Origin: Acidobacteriota bacterium
GTDB lineage: Bacteria; Acidobacteriota; Terriglobia; Terriglobales; Acidobacteriaceae
Assembly: GCA_003224855.1 (NCBI GenBank)
Contig: QHZY01000085.1
Span: 1 to 34,792 of the forward strand
Reading direction: 5' to 3'
Length of the DNA stretch: 34,792 nt
Made by a program: the position numbers and the translations under genes. Shown here in pieces: positions 1 to 8,019 of this stretch. How positions within the stretch are numbered: the stretch's first letter is position 1; the number at the start of each line of letters is the position of its first letter. The notes below the pieces were generated by a model, which was not told the origin of the DNA, searched no databases, and saw only the letters and a list, made by a program, of their open reading frames with translations.

Positions 1-299
1 TGGAGCCGGTTACGCCCTTTCGCGGACTGTACGCCGCAGTGACGCGCAAGAGTGAAGACGGCAAGAAAGAGTATTTTCCCGCCCAAAAACTGGGCATGGA
101 GCAGGCGATTGCGGCTTACACCCGCGGATCAGCTTTCGCCGAATTCGCCGAAAAAGAAAAAGGAACTCTTGCCCCCGGCATGCTGGCTGATTTTGTGGTG
201 CTGGATCGCGACATCACCGCGGTCCCGCCCAGCGCGCTGTTGCAAACCCGCGTTCTTCGAACCGTTGTCGGCGGAAACACGGTTTACGAGCACAAGTGA
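1..299 (+). CDS. YtcJ-like amidohydrolase, C-terminal end (5' cut by window edge)
   Basis: Only the last 98 codons are inside the window; the reading frame is open from base 3 with no start of its own, so the gene begins upstream. The piece reads GLYAAVTRK, then a segment equivalent to the end of the metal-dependent amidohydrolase barrel (AIAAYTRGSA), then KGTLAPGMLADFVVLDRD and a closing VVGGNTVYEHK. The pattern of a LxPGxxADxxVLDxD stretch followed by T-V-V-G-G-x-x-V-Y is the small beta-sandwich that ends YtcJ-type amidohydrolases. The same pattern ends the complete amidohydrolase at 21452-23176, so the two are paralogues. The substrate is unknown, and the catalytic residues lie outside the window. 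It converges on the SWIB gene with a gap of six bases. Confidence 0.85.
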   Translation, partial: EPVTPFRGLYAAVTRKSEDGKKEYFPAQKLGMEQAIAAYTRGSAFAEFAEKEKGTLAPGMLADFVVLDRDITAVPPSALLQTRVLRTVVGGNTVYEHK

Positions 300-305
300 A
301 GCGTT

Positions 306-587
306 TCAGGCAGCTTTCTTCCCGGAACTCTTTTTGCTGCCTTCCAGATTGCTGTTGATGATTCCGCCCACTTCAAACATGGAAATCTTATCTTTCCCGA
401 ACAGCGGACGCAGTTTGTCGTCAGCCAGAATTTCCCGGCGATTTTCCGGGTTCTGCAGGTCTTGTTTTTTCACATAGTCCCACAAGCCTTTCACGGCCTC
501 GGCGCGGCTTACCGGGTCTGAGGATCCTAAAACATCGGCCAGCTTGCGAGAAGGGGTCAGCTTCTGATTCAGGGCTGAATTCGCCAT
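306..587 (-). CDS. SWIB/MDM2-domain protein (93 aa)
   Basis: A single small SWIB (SWI/SNF complex B / MDM2-like) domain fills the protein. It has an N-terminal LTPSRKLADVLG, a central AVKGLWDYVKKQDLQNPENR helix, then ILADDKLRPLFGKDKISMFEV, which is the conserved core of this fold, and a short Lys/Ser tail. Stand-alone bacterial SWIB proteins of about 90 residues occur in Chlamydiae, Acidobacteriota and others; a role in DNA or chromatin-like interaction is suspected but unproven. I chose the ATG at 587 because a GGAGG lies nine bases before it and the conserved domain starts just after. The frame stays open to 836, but the extra N-terminus overlaps the divergent DinB gene and has no SWIB character. 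The gene is divergent from DinB with a 69-base gap. Confidence 0.85.
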   Translation of the reverse strand: MANSALNQKLTPSRKLADVLGSSDPVSRAEAVKGLWDYVKKQDLQNPENRREILADDKLRPLFGKDKISMFEVGGIINSNLEGSKKSSGKKAA

Positions 588-656
588 CCAGGTTTTCCTC
601 CGAAGCTCTGATGCTGAAATCCCGGCCGGGGTTTTAGCGTTTATCATTGACTTCCA

Positions 657-1163
657 ATGGACCCCGAGCCGTGGCTGTCTGGAACTCTCTTGCATGTTCC
701 TCCCGTGCAGCGTGCCGTGCTTCACGCCTTGCAACTTGCAGAACATGATCTCACCCGCTGGTGTGCCGACCTCTCGCTCGCCGAACTGAATGCCAGGCCG
801 GCCAACTTGCCTTCCATCGCATTTCAGCTGCGCCATATTGCTCGAAGTATCGATCGACTGCTGACCTACGCCGAGGGTGGCATTTTAAGTGAGCAACAGC
901 TTTCGGCCCTCAATTTGGAAACCGAGAATATTTTCGATCGCGAGAAATTATTCCAGGAGCTAAAGACCGGCATGGAAGAAGCAGCTCGGCGAATCAACGC
1001 ATTCGGTCGCGAAAAGCTGGACCAGCCTCGAAAGGTCGGCAGAAAGCAACGGCCGACCACAGTTGCCGGCTTGCTGATTCACATCGCGGAACACACCCAA
1101 CGGCACGTCGGGCAGGCCATTACGACTGCCAAAGTCGTACGTTCGAAATCGACGGCAACTTAA
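657..1163 (+). CDS. DinB-fold (putative metal-dependent) protein, 168 aa
   Basis: This is a four-helix-bundle protein of the DinB/YfiT superfamily. The features are a first helix with QLRHIARSIDRLLTY (His60) and a last helix with HIAEHTQRHVGQ (His146 and His150), which together supply the usual three-histidine metal site; length is typical for the family. Members are often thiol-dependent transferases (bacillithiol or mycothiol dependent) or stress-induced proteins, and the substrate cannot be told from sequence. The start at 657 is the first ATG after the divergent SWIB gene. Its stop codon (1161-1163) overlaps the stop of the convergent Rieske gene (1160-1162), so the two transcripts must run into each other. 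Confidence 0.8.
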   Translation: MDPEPWLSGTLLHVPPVQRAVLHALQLAEHDLTRWCADLSLAELNARPANLPSIAFQLRHIARSIDRLLTYAEGGILSEQQLSALNLETENIFDREKLFQELKTGMEEAARRINAFGREKLDQPRKVGRKQRPTTVAGLLIHIAEHTQRHVGQAITTAKVVRSKSTAT

Positions 1164-1462
1164 ATATCCACCAGCACATCGCCGTTCTCGATTTTAATGG
1201 GATAGACCGCAACACTAACCTCAGAACTATGCCCGGCTTTCCCCGTTTTTGGGTCCCATTGCCACCCGTGCCAAGGGCAAACGACTTTATTTCGTTCCAC
1301 CAGGCCTTGACCGAGTGGCCCTCCCATGTGCAGGCACACATTGTCCATGGCCGCAATTGTTCCGTTCACGTTCGCAACGCAGATTACTTGGTCGCCTTGC
1401 GAAAACTCTTTGGCTTCACCTGCAGGCGGAAGTTCTGATTGACTGGCAATTCGGACGAACAT
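1160..1462 (-). CDS. Rieske [2Fe-2S] ferredoxin-type protein, 100 aa
   Basis: A small single-domain Rieske protein carrying both cluster-binding boxes: CLHMGGPLGQG (Cys-x-His) and CPWHGWQW (Cys-x2-His). Length and organisation match the ferredoxin components of dioxygenases and NirD-like proteins, with no extra catalytic domain. Its role would be electron transfer in the cytoplasm; the partner is not evident, since no oxygenase or nitrite reductase large subunit is nearby. It lies 12-40 bases after nuoB on the same strand and is probably co-transcribed with it. I prefer the ATG at 1462 (FVRIASQSELPP follows directly); a TTG at 1483 would add seven residues. Neither has a clear ribosome-binding site, and both sit in a 16-base duplication described as a repeat. 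Confidence 0.85.
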   Translation of the reverse strand: MFVRIASQSELPPAGEAKEFSQGDQVICVANVNGTIAAMDNVCLHMGGPLGQGLVERNKVVCPWHGWQWDPKTGKAGHSSEVSVAVYPIKIENGDVLVDI

Positions 1463-1486
1463 GGCAAGTGAAAAACATGGCAAGTG
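1458..1486. repeat. 13-bp direct repeat, 16-bp period, over a start region
   Basis: AACATGGCAAGTG occurs at 1458-1470 and again at 1474-1486. The duplication repeats the CAT (ATG on the minus strand) that starts the Rieske gene, so two nearly identical start regions lie in tandem between nuoB and the Rieske gene. It may be a simple slippage duplication. Confidence 0.8.
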
Positions 1487-1495
1487 GAAGGCGTG

Positions 1496-2056
1496 CTACT
1501 TCGGCTGCAGGGTTTGCGCGATCATCACCTGGCGCTTGAAGTTCTCCACCATATTCTCGTGAAGGCGAACCTCAGTGGGCCTCTTGGCCAGCGACATCTG
1601 ATCGATCTTGTCCTGCAACTTGAGCAGAGCGTAAAAAAGATTCTCCGGACGCGGAGGGCAGCCAATGACATAGACGTCAGTCGGAACAATCTTGTCGACG
1701 CCCTGCAGCACCGCGTAGGTGTTGAAGGGCCCGCCAACTGACGAACAGGCGCCCATCGAGATTACCCACTTCGGGTCCGGCATCTGGTCATAAATGCGTT
1801 TCACCACCGGCGCCATTTTCAGCGTGACCGTGCCGGCCACGATCATCAGATCGCTCTGGCGGGGGCTGGGCCGGAACACTTCCGATCCAAAGCGCGCAAT
1901 GTCAAAGCGCGCCGTCGACGAAGCGATCATCTCGATCGCGCAGCACGCCAACCCGAACGTCATCGGCCACACAGCGGACTTACGCGCCCAATTAAAAACA
2001 TAGTCAACAGTGGTGATCAGAAAGTTTTTTTCGAATTTATTCTGAAGCCAGCCCAT
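1496..2056 (-). CDS. nuoB: NADH-quinone oxidoreductase subunit B (NuoB), 186 aa
   Basis: NuoB is the complex I peripheral-arm subunit that holds the terminal N2 [4Fe-4S] cluster next to the quinone site. All four ligands are visible: the tandem Cys38-Cys39 (GLACCAIEM), Cys104 ([10 protein letters not shown]) and Cys133 (VIGCPPRPE). The start used is the ATG at 2056, giving [11 protein letters not shown], a usual NuoB N-terminus; a TTG at 2089 would add eleven residues. What is odd is the context: no other nuo gene is in the window, and the next gene on the strand is a Rieske protein rather than nuoC. It could be a second nuoB copy or a split nuo locus; the active-site residues look intact. 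Confidence 0.95.
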   Translation of the reverse strand: MGWLQNKFEKNFLITTVDYVFNWARKSAVWPMTFGLACCAIEMIASSTARFDIARFGSEVFRPSPRQSDLMIVAGTVTLKMAPVVKRIYDQMPDPKWVISMGACSSVGGPFNTYAVLQGVDKIVPTDVYVIGCPPRPENLFYALLKLQDKIDQMSLAKRPTEVRLHENMVENFKRQVMIAQTLQPK

Positions 2057-2089
2057 AAGGAGTTGTTGTCCGCCCTTGTGCCCCGACAA

Positions 2090-2553
2090 AATTCGGACAG
2101 AAGTGCTTGAGCCCTCAGTCTAGGTGGAGCGGAATGTGGTGTCAAACTACGACTACATCGACAACGCTGTCCTATTACTTTCTATCGAATGGCTCGCTTC
2201 AGTGTAGCGTTCGTAACAAAACTATGAAGCCAGAAGAAAGGGATGCTTGGGTTTAACCAGAACTGGACGAATGTATCTTGAACTCGGTCCAGCGCGTCGC
2301 TTGGGACGCGAATCGTTGGTTTCCTGTCGTTGCAAGGGAGACGACGAAGAGGGACGACTTGGACGACATCCCACAATGGGGCCCTGGCGCCGGGAATACT
2401 GGCAGCGGCCGATCGCAAACTGGTCGAAATCAGGGCTCGTCGTCCCGAACCCGCCGCCTCGGTTGACTGCTCTTCCTCCTACCGAGTAGATTCTTAATTG
2501 CTGTTGATTTTCCTGAGTTGAACCGACTGAAACTCGACTCAACAAAAACACTT
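2090..2553. other. Intergenic stretch with no convincing gene
   Basis: About 460 bases between nuoB and the DUF4242 gene. Open frames exist on both strands (for example 2222-2551 minus and 2247-2489 plus), but their translations are low-complexity Arg/Pro/Gly mixes with no conserved motif and no ribosome-binding site. I see no tRNA-like cloverleaf, no transposase remnant and no long inverted repeat. It presumably holds the divergent promoters of nuoB and the DUF4242 gene. Confidence 0.6.
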
Positions 2554-2826
2554 ATGCCCAAATTTGTTATCGAGCGCGAAATTCCGAACGCCGGCAATCT
2601 CAGCGAAAGCGAATTGCACGAAATCGCCCAGAAATCGGTGAAAGTGCTGCATGAAATGGGCCCGGAAATTCAGTGGCTGCACAGTTTTGTCACCGGCAAC
2701 AAGATTTACTGTGTGTACCTGGCAGCCAGTGAAGACCTGATTCGTGAGCACGCTAAGCGCGGCGGATTTCCTGCGAACCGAATCTCGGCCGTGCGCCGCA
2801 TGATGGATCCCACGTCTGCCGACTAG
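2554..2826 (+). CDS. DUF4242 (SCO4226-like) small protein, 90 aa
   Basis: The protein begins MPKFVIEREIPNAG and contains WLHSFVTGNKIYCVYLA and HAKRGGFPANRI, the hallmarks of the DUF4242 ferredoxin-like fold family. One studied relative, the Streptomyces protein SCO4226, binds nickel; that function should not be assumed here. The ATG at 2554 gives the canonical short N-terminus. The same frame is open from 2518, but those twelve codons have no family resemblance. It is followed with a single-base gap by the convergent kinase gene. The function in this organism is unknown. Confidence 0.8.
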   Translation: MPKFVIEREIPNAGNLSESELHEIAQKSVKVLHEMGPEIQWLHSFVTGNKIYCVYLAASEDLIREHAKRGGFPANRISAVRRMMDPTSAD

Positions 2827-2827
2827 C

Positions 2828-5773
2828 TTATGGTTCGACCAGCGCGTCGCTCACAACGTCGTCAACTGGTGACGTCCAGCCATCCAGCCACGCCGCGCCA
2901 GCCACATCGGATGAGACAGCCTCCCTCATCTGCTGGTGCATTCTTTCCAGGCGTTCCTTCTCCGCCGGGGTAAGAGGCACTCCCAACACTCGTCGAACTG
3001 CGGCCGCGGCTCCTGCCAGGCGCAACGCGCGTTCCGGCTTGGAACGCAGGGCAGAGGAGTGGGCCATACAATCGAGCAGTCGCGCGATTCCCCGCTTCTG
3101 GCCGAGTTCCTGGAAAAGAATCAGACTCTCCACGTAACACGCATGGGCCCCGCTGAAGTCTCCCTCGTCCCGGCGCAGGTTGCCAAGATCAATCAGGCAT
3201 CCGGCGACTCCCCACTTATCCCCTAGTTCGCGGAAGAGCTTCAGGCTCTCTTCATACAAGCCGCGAGCATCTTCGTTATCGCCCTGTTCATACGCAACGT
3301 CGCCTTCGTGATTATGCGCCCATGCGGCGCCAGTGCCGTCGCCAAGCTCGTGGAAGATCGAGCGGCACTCTTTATATAATGCGCGTGCCCGCGCATATTC
3401 CAGGCTCTCTCGCAGCGCTGCGTGCGCTTCGGCGTAGTCGCCCTGCTCGCCGGCCAGTACACCAGCCGCGAACAGCACGCGTGCACGCATGATGGAGGGT
3501 CGGGCAGCCGCTTCGATTCTCAGCAGTTTGTGCAGCCGTTCGCGACCTTCTGCAAGATACTCGCGCGTGTCCCAGAACTGGAAAATCGCGGCCCCCAGCC
3601 GCAAGCCCCACTCCCCCTGATTGGCTTGCGTCAACCAATCGAGGGCAGCGCGAAAATTGTCGTGCTCCAGTTCGAACAAGTCTGCCCACTCTGTGTTAGC
3701 GGGGCTACCTGCTAAGGAGGCGTACTCTTCCGCCAGCACAACACAGTACGCCGCGTGAGCGCGCCTGGTAGCAGTTTCTTCGCCGCTGGCCGCGAGCCGT
3801 TCTAATCCGTATTCGCGGATAGTGTCGAGAAAGGCAAAACGTGGTTCTCCGTTCCGATCTTCTGTCTGGACCACCAGGCTGTTATCGACCAATGATGACA
3901 TGCCCTCCAGAATGTCCTGTTGCAGGTCTTGCGCTGTATTGCACACTGCCTCGACCCCTTCCAGGGTGCAGCCGCCCACAAAAACGGAAGCCCGCCGCAA
4001 CAGCGCCTGTGCAGTCTCATTCAGCAGACCGTAGCTCCAGTCGATGGTTCCTCTGAGAGTCTGTTGACGTAGCGGAAGGTCCTTAGCGCCTCCAGTCAGC
4101 AGTTGCAGGCGGCTCTCCAGCCTTGCCTGCATGGCGGATGGTGACAGCAGTTTGATTCGCGCGGCCGCCAGTTCAATTGCGAGCGGCAATCCATCCAGGC
4201 GAGTACAGATCGTTGCTACAGCAAAAACGTTTTCTTCGGTGAGCGCAAAATTTGGTTTCACTGCGACAGCGCGCTCCACAAATAGTGCTATCGCCGGATT
4301 CTCGGCGAGCGTGCTCACTGAAATCCGCGAATGGGTCTCTGGCAGCGCGAGTGGCGGAACCACAAATTCGTGCTCGCCCGAAATCTGCAGCCGCGCTCGG
4401 CTCGTAACCAGGACCTTGAGTCGAGGCGTGATAGTCAGAAGCTCTGCCACCAGCGGTGCGGCCGCAAGCAAGTGTTCAAAGTTATCGAAGAACAGCAGCA
4501 GGTCATCGTGCAGTTCGCGGAGAAAATCTTTCAGGCTATTGGCCGTTAGTTGTTGCCCACCCTCCTTAAGGCCCAGCGCCTGCGCAATGATCGAGGGCAC
4601 CAGGTTCGCATCCTTGACCGCGGCAAGCGGAATAAAGCAGACCCCGCCTGAAAACTGATGCTTCACGTGGTCCAACACCTGTAACGCAAGCCGCGTTTTG
4701 CCGATGCCCCCGGGTCCGGTGAGCGTAACCAGACGCACCTCCTCTCGCAGAAGCAGTTCCTTCACGGAAGCTATCTCCCGGTCGCGACCGATTAGAACAG
4801 TGGGCTGGGTCGGCAGGCTGCGTTGCTGGGGCGCGAAAAACCTGGAAGGAGCTTCTGACAAGCGGTCGCGGATGTTCGCGAGATCGCGTGCAAGGTCGCG
4901 GGTAGACGGGAATCGCTCACTGGAGCTTTTCGCAAGGCAGCGTTCAATCAGCCAGCACAATGGGGCTGGGGCCCGCGGATTGAGGCTGGCAACCGATTCC
5001 GGCTGGTCCCGCAGAATGGCCGTGATCGTTTCCGCCTTGGTGGCGCGCTGGAACGTTCGCTTCCCGGTCACCATCTCATAGAGCACCGAGCCGAATGAAA
5101 AATGATCTGAACGCAAATCAAGCGGCAGGCCCTTGGCCTGCTCCGGAGACATGTATTCAATCGTCCCTAGAACGGTTCCTGGGCGGGTGATGAACGCATT
5201 TGGCGCGCTGGAAGTGTTGGCGGAAACAATGCTGGTATCAAAAAGTTTTGCGATTCCAAAATCCAGGATCTTCACAAACTGGTCACGCGAGAGCATGACA
5301 TTTTCCGGTTTCAGGTCGCGATGAATCACGCCCGCTTCGTGGGCCTTCGCCATGCCTTCTGCGATCTGCACCGCAATCGCCATGGTTGTCTGCAGAGGAA
5401 TCGCTCCCCGGTTGAGAATGTTGCGGAGCGGTTCGCCCTCCACCAGCTCCATGGCGATGTAATACGTCTCATCCACATTTCCCATCTCGAAAATCGTTAT
5501 GATATTGGGATGGCTGAGGGCGGAGGCTGAGCGCGCTTCGCGTTCGAATCGTTCCAGGTCGGTGGCGCCAGACTTCGGGTCGCGGGTCAGAACTTTGATC
5601 GCAAGCTCGCGCCCGAGCTGCAGATCACGCGCCCGGTACACTTCGCCCATGCCTCCAGCGCCGAGCGGACAGACAATTTCGTAGCGGCCAAAGCGCGCGC
5701 CGGGACGAAGTATTCGCCTTGTTCTTTCGGTCGCCGCGGTGGTTAATTGTCGCGGATCCGCATGTTCGCTCAT
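2828..5773 (-). CDS. Ser/Thr protein kinase fused to NB-ARC-like ATPase and TPRs, 981 aa
   Basis: The N-terminal Hanks-type kinase (about 31-300) is complete: P-loop GAGGMGEV at 38-45, Lys60, HRDLKPEN at 151-158, DFG at 171-173. After a linker comes a STAND/NB-ARC-type ATPase with Walker A GPGGIGKT at 353-360 and a Walker B-like LLLFFDNFEHL at 425-435, then a helical arm (about 560-760). TPR-like repeats with A-x-x-x-Y-E-E-S-L periodicity follow, from about 770 to 900. No transmembrane segment is evident, so it is probably a cytosolic signalling switch. Such kinase-ATPase-TPR proteins are frequent in Acidobacteriota. Oddity: at residues 791-800 one TPR appears to run straight into the middle of another (LEYARARALYKE), suggesting an in-frame loss of part of the array. 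It is a single gene between convergent DUF4242 and divergent OsmC genes. Confidence 0.9.
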   Translation of the reverse strand: MSEHADPRQLTTAATERTRRILRPGARFGRYEIVCPLGAGGMGEVYRARDLQLGRELAIKVLTRDPKSGATDLERFEREARSASALSHPNIITIFEMGNVDETYYIAMELVEGEPLRNILNRGAIPLQTTMAIAVQIAEGMAKAHEAGVIHRDLKPENVMLSRDQFVKILDFGIAKLFDTSIVSANTSSAPNAFITRPGTVLGTIEYMSPEQAKGLPLDLRSDHFSFGSVLYEMVTGKRTFQRATKAETITAILRDQPESVASLNPRAPAPLCWLIERCLAKSSSERFPSTRDLARDLANIRDRLSEAPSRFFAPQQRSLPTQPTVLIGRDREIASVKELLLREEVRLVTLTGPGGIGKTRLALQVLDHVKHQFSGGVCFIPLAAVKDANLVPSIIAQALGLKEGGQQLTANSLKDFLRELHDDLLLFFDNFEHLLAAAPLVAELLTITPRLKVLVTSRARLQISGEHEFVVPPLALPETHSRISVSTLAENPAIALFVERAVAVKPNFALTEENVFAVATICTRLDGLPLAIELAAARIKLLSPSAMQARLESRLQLLTGGAKDLPLRQQTLRGTIDWSYGLLNETAQALLRRASVFVGGCTLEGVEAVCNTAQDLQQDILEGMSSLVDNSLVVQTEDRNGEPRFAFLDTIREYGLERLAASGEETATRRAHAAYCVVLAEEYASLAGSPANTEWADLFELEHDNFRAALDWLTQANQGEWGLRLGAAIFQFWDTREYLAEGRERLHKLLRIEAAARPSIMRARVLFAAGVLAGEQGDYAEAHAALRESLEYARARALYKECRSIFHELGDGTGAAWAHNHEGDVAYEQGDNEDARGLYEESLKLFRELGDKWGVAGCLIDLGNLRRDEGDFSGAHACYVESLILFQELGQKRGIARLLDCMAHSSALRSKPERALRLAGAAAAVRRVLGVPLTPAEKERLERMHQQMREAVSSDVAGAAWLDGWTSPVDDVVSDALVEP

Positions 5774-5831
5774 GTTCGGGCAGTCAGATCACAGTCGGAA
5801 TCATGCAGAATAACAAATTTCGGAGACCTTA

Positions 5832-6335
5832 ATGGACGTTAGATCGATTCAAAAGCCGCTCAAGGAGCAGTATAGGCGAGAACCATCCCGTTCAAAGATA
5901 ACGCTGACTGCCAAGGGATCACAGACCAACACACCGATGGGTTGTTCGATTGACATTGGTCGGGCCCTTTACCAGGCAGAAGCTCACACCGGGGTTGGTG
6001 GTCCAGGCGGCGCTGCGTGTTCAGGCGATCTGTTATTGGGCGCTCTGGCCGCTTGCGCGCAGCTGACCTGTCAGTTGGTGGCGACCGCCATGGGTGTTCT
6101 CACCCAGCGAATTGAAGTCACCGTGAGCGGTGATCTCGATCTCCAGGGGACTCTCGGTATGTCGAAAGATGTTCCCGTGGGCTTCGAAGCCATACGCCTT
6201 AAATTCGATATTGACGCCCCACAGGCTACTCCAGAGCAGATCAAGGCGTTGCAGGAGAAGACCGAACAGTATTGCGTGGTCATGCAAACCTTGATGAAGC
6301 CGCCCGGCATACAGTCACAATGGAACTGTCAGTGA
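5832..6335 (+). CDS. OsmC-family protein, 167 aa
   Basis: This belongs to the OsmC/Ohr superfamily of thiol-dependent peroxidases. The two family cysteines can be seen, in the central helix (GALAACAQLTCQL) and near the C-terminus (EQYCVVMQTL); between them lies the usual beta-rich domain with VTVSGDLDLQGTLG. The C-terminal TLMKPPGIQ segment resembles the closing strand of the fold. The ATG at 5832 is preceded by GGAG. The expected role is reduction of organic or fatty-acid hydroperoxides in the cytoplasm, though several OsmC-like groups have unknown substrates. It is divergent from the kinase gene with a 58-base gap. Confidence 0.85.
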   Translation: MDVRSIQKPLKEQYRREPSRSKITLTAKGSQTNTPMGCSIDIGRALYQAEAHTGVGGPGGAACSGDLLLGALAACAQLTCQLVATAMGVLTQRIEVTVSGDLDLQGTLGMSKDVPVGFEAIRLKFDIDAPQATPEQIKALQEKTEQYCVVMQTLMKPPGIQSQWNCQ

Positions 6336-6573
6336 TCGTGCCTGGCAGGGTGCCCGCAAGTTTTGACCGAAAATAGCCTGAAGCACTGATCCATCAGCTT
6401 ATCGGCTATTGCATACATAAAGGTACACACATTGTTACAAGTACAAAACGTTCCGGCAGCAACATATCGTCATTTTTGCGCCTGCCGGGGCGCCCGGTTG
6501 CTGATCGGGTGCGCATCAGCTACAAATAAACATCGGCACAGCTATCCACTCGCGTACCCTGGATTCCAATCCT

Positions 6574-7836
6574 TTGTCTGGCCGCTTCCGCCGGTGGTGG
6601 ACGCACGCGCGCACATCGTTCTTCTGGATGGTCGTGATTGCGTTCGTACTGCGCTTCGCACTGATCACCATCGGGCACACCTATCGTTTTAAAAATATCG
6701 ATAACAATTTCAGCTTCGGCTGGGAGATGGGACGCATCGGACGCTCGCTGGCCGAGGGTCAGGGCTTCGCCAATCCATTCAACGAACCCACAGGGCCAAC
6801 CGCGTGGGAGCCGCCGCTCTATCCGTTTCTTGTGGCAGGTGTTTTCAGGTTAACGGGTGTGTACACCCACGCGTCAGCGATCATTCTGCTCTCCATCAAC
6901 AGCCTATGTTCAGCGCTGACATGCATACCAATTTTCCTGATCGCAAGAAGAAGTTTCGGAGAAAAGCTGGCCGTGTGGAGCGGATGGCTGTGGGCCTTGT
7001 TGCCTTCGGTCATGTACTGGTGCACGCGTTGGGTTTGGGAGACGAGCCTGGCAGCGCTTCTTCTGGCGCTGATCTTCTGGCTGACGCTCGATATGGAAGA
7101 ACGCGATGGGTGGGAGCCCTGGTTGCAGTTCGGCCTGCTCTGGGGCATGGCCGCACTGACCAACACCTCGCTGCTGGCATTTCTTCCTGTGTCGGGATTG
7201 TGGATCTGGTATCGCAGATGGAGAGCAGGGAAGAGATCGCTTGCGGGCGTCGTGCTTGCGTCATGCATCTTCATCGCGTGCGTCACGCCCTGGATCGTCC
7301 GCAACTACCGCACGTTTGGAAAATTCATTTTTGTGCGCGACAACTTCGGCGCCGAACTGCGAATTGGTAACGGTCCCATGGCGGATGGAACCTGGCAGGA
7401 ATATCTGCACCCCACCCGCAATGTCTATGAGATGGGCCGCTTCCACGAACTCGGGGAGCTCAGATATATCGCAGAACGCAAACACTCAGCGACGAAATTC
7501 ATTCGTGATAACCCTGGAGTGTTTGCTGTGCTCTGCATCAGGAGATTCATCTATTACTGGGGCGGCATACCCAAGCTTTCGGAAATTCCTGCGTTAACGC
7601 CGTTCAAGAACTCGCTCTATCTCGCCTCCTCGGTGCTTGCGTTCTGGGGGCTGGGCCGTGCTCTCCGCAAGAATGTGCCGGGTGCATGGCTGTTTTTCTG
7701 GCTGGTGCTTTCATATCCTGCAATCTATTACATTGTTTTTCCGCATCCCCGGTATCGGCATCCGATTGAGCCCGAGCTGGGCATCCTGATGGTATACGTG
7801 GTTTCAGAAGCCGAACGGAAAAGGCTTCCGGGCTAG
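6574..7836 (+). CDS. Multi-pass membrane glycosyltransferase, GT39/PMT_2-like, 420 aa
   Basis: A strongly hydrophobic protein with about nine to ten predicted membrane segments. After the first segment comes a periplasmic loop with GRIGRSLAEGQGFANPF and WEPPLYPFLVAGVFRL, the pattern of the ArnT/PMT_2 family, in which an acidic residue of the first loop is catalytic and the donor is a polyprenyl-phosphate sugar. A second conserved feature is the HPRYRHPIEPELGI motif near the C-terminus. It probably transfers a sugar to a lipid or cell-envelope glycan; donor and acceptor are unknown. The start is uncertain: the TTG at 6574 gives a short basic N-terminus before the first membrane helix, but no strong ribosome-binding site is seen. 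The gene stands alone. Confidence 0.8.
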   Translation: MSGRFRRWWTHARTSFFWMVVIAFVLRFALITIGHTYRFKNIDNNFSFGWEMGRIGRSLAEGQGFANPFNEPTGPTAWEPPLYPFLVAGVFRLTGVYTHASAIILLSINSLCSALTCIPIFLIARRSFGEKLAVWSGWLWALLPSVMYWCTRWVWETSLAALLLALIFWLTLDMEERDGWEPWLQFGLLWGMAALTNTSLLAFLPVSGLWIWYRRWRAGKRSLAGVVLASCIFIACVTPWIVRNYRTFGKFIFVRDNFGAELRIGNGPMADGTWQEYLHPTRNVYEMGRFHELGELRYIAERKHSATKFIRDNPGVFAVLCIRRFIYYWGGIPKLSEIPALTPFKNSLYLASSVLAFWGLGRALRKNVPGAWLFFWLVLSYPAIYYIVFPHPRYRHPIEPELGILMVYVVSEAERKRLPG

Positions 7837-7852
7837 CCGTAACTTGTTCCTA

Positions 7853-7873
7853 AGGGGCGAGACGAGGGGCGAG
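7853..7873. repeat. 9-bp direct repeat, 12-bp period
   Basis: AGGGGCGAG is present at 7853-7861 and 7865-7873, just after the glycosyltransferase stop codon. It is short and has no clear role; the rest of the 183-base gap to the next gene shows nothing else I can support. Confidence 0.5.
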
Positions 7874-8019
7874 TTGTACCTTCCGATGGTGTTGGCAAGG
7901 CATCCCGATCATTGGGAAGCTGGCCGATGCTGACCGGCCGTACTGGCCAAGGAGCGGCCGAGGCGCAGTGAGGTTCTCAGAAACTTCCAGCCGCCCGGCC
8001 TCCATCGAAAAACTTTCGT

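Noticed and set aside
2222-2551. 109-codon minus-strand frame in the 2090-2553 gap
   Set aside because: Low-complexity Arg/Pro/Ser translation, no start signal and no motif; kept as non-coding.
4131-4658. 175-codon plus-strand frame over the kinase ATPase region
   Set aside because: Ser/Arg-rich shadow translation opposite the Walker A/B-bearing ATPase.
6336-6573. Small gene upstream of the glycosyltransferase (frame 6432-6692)
   Set aside because: The frame overlaps the glycosyltransferase start, has no ribosome-binding site and shows no motif; probably a leader or promoter region.
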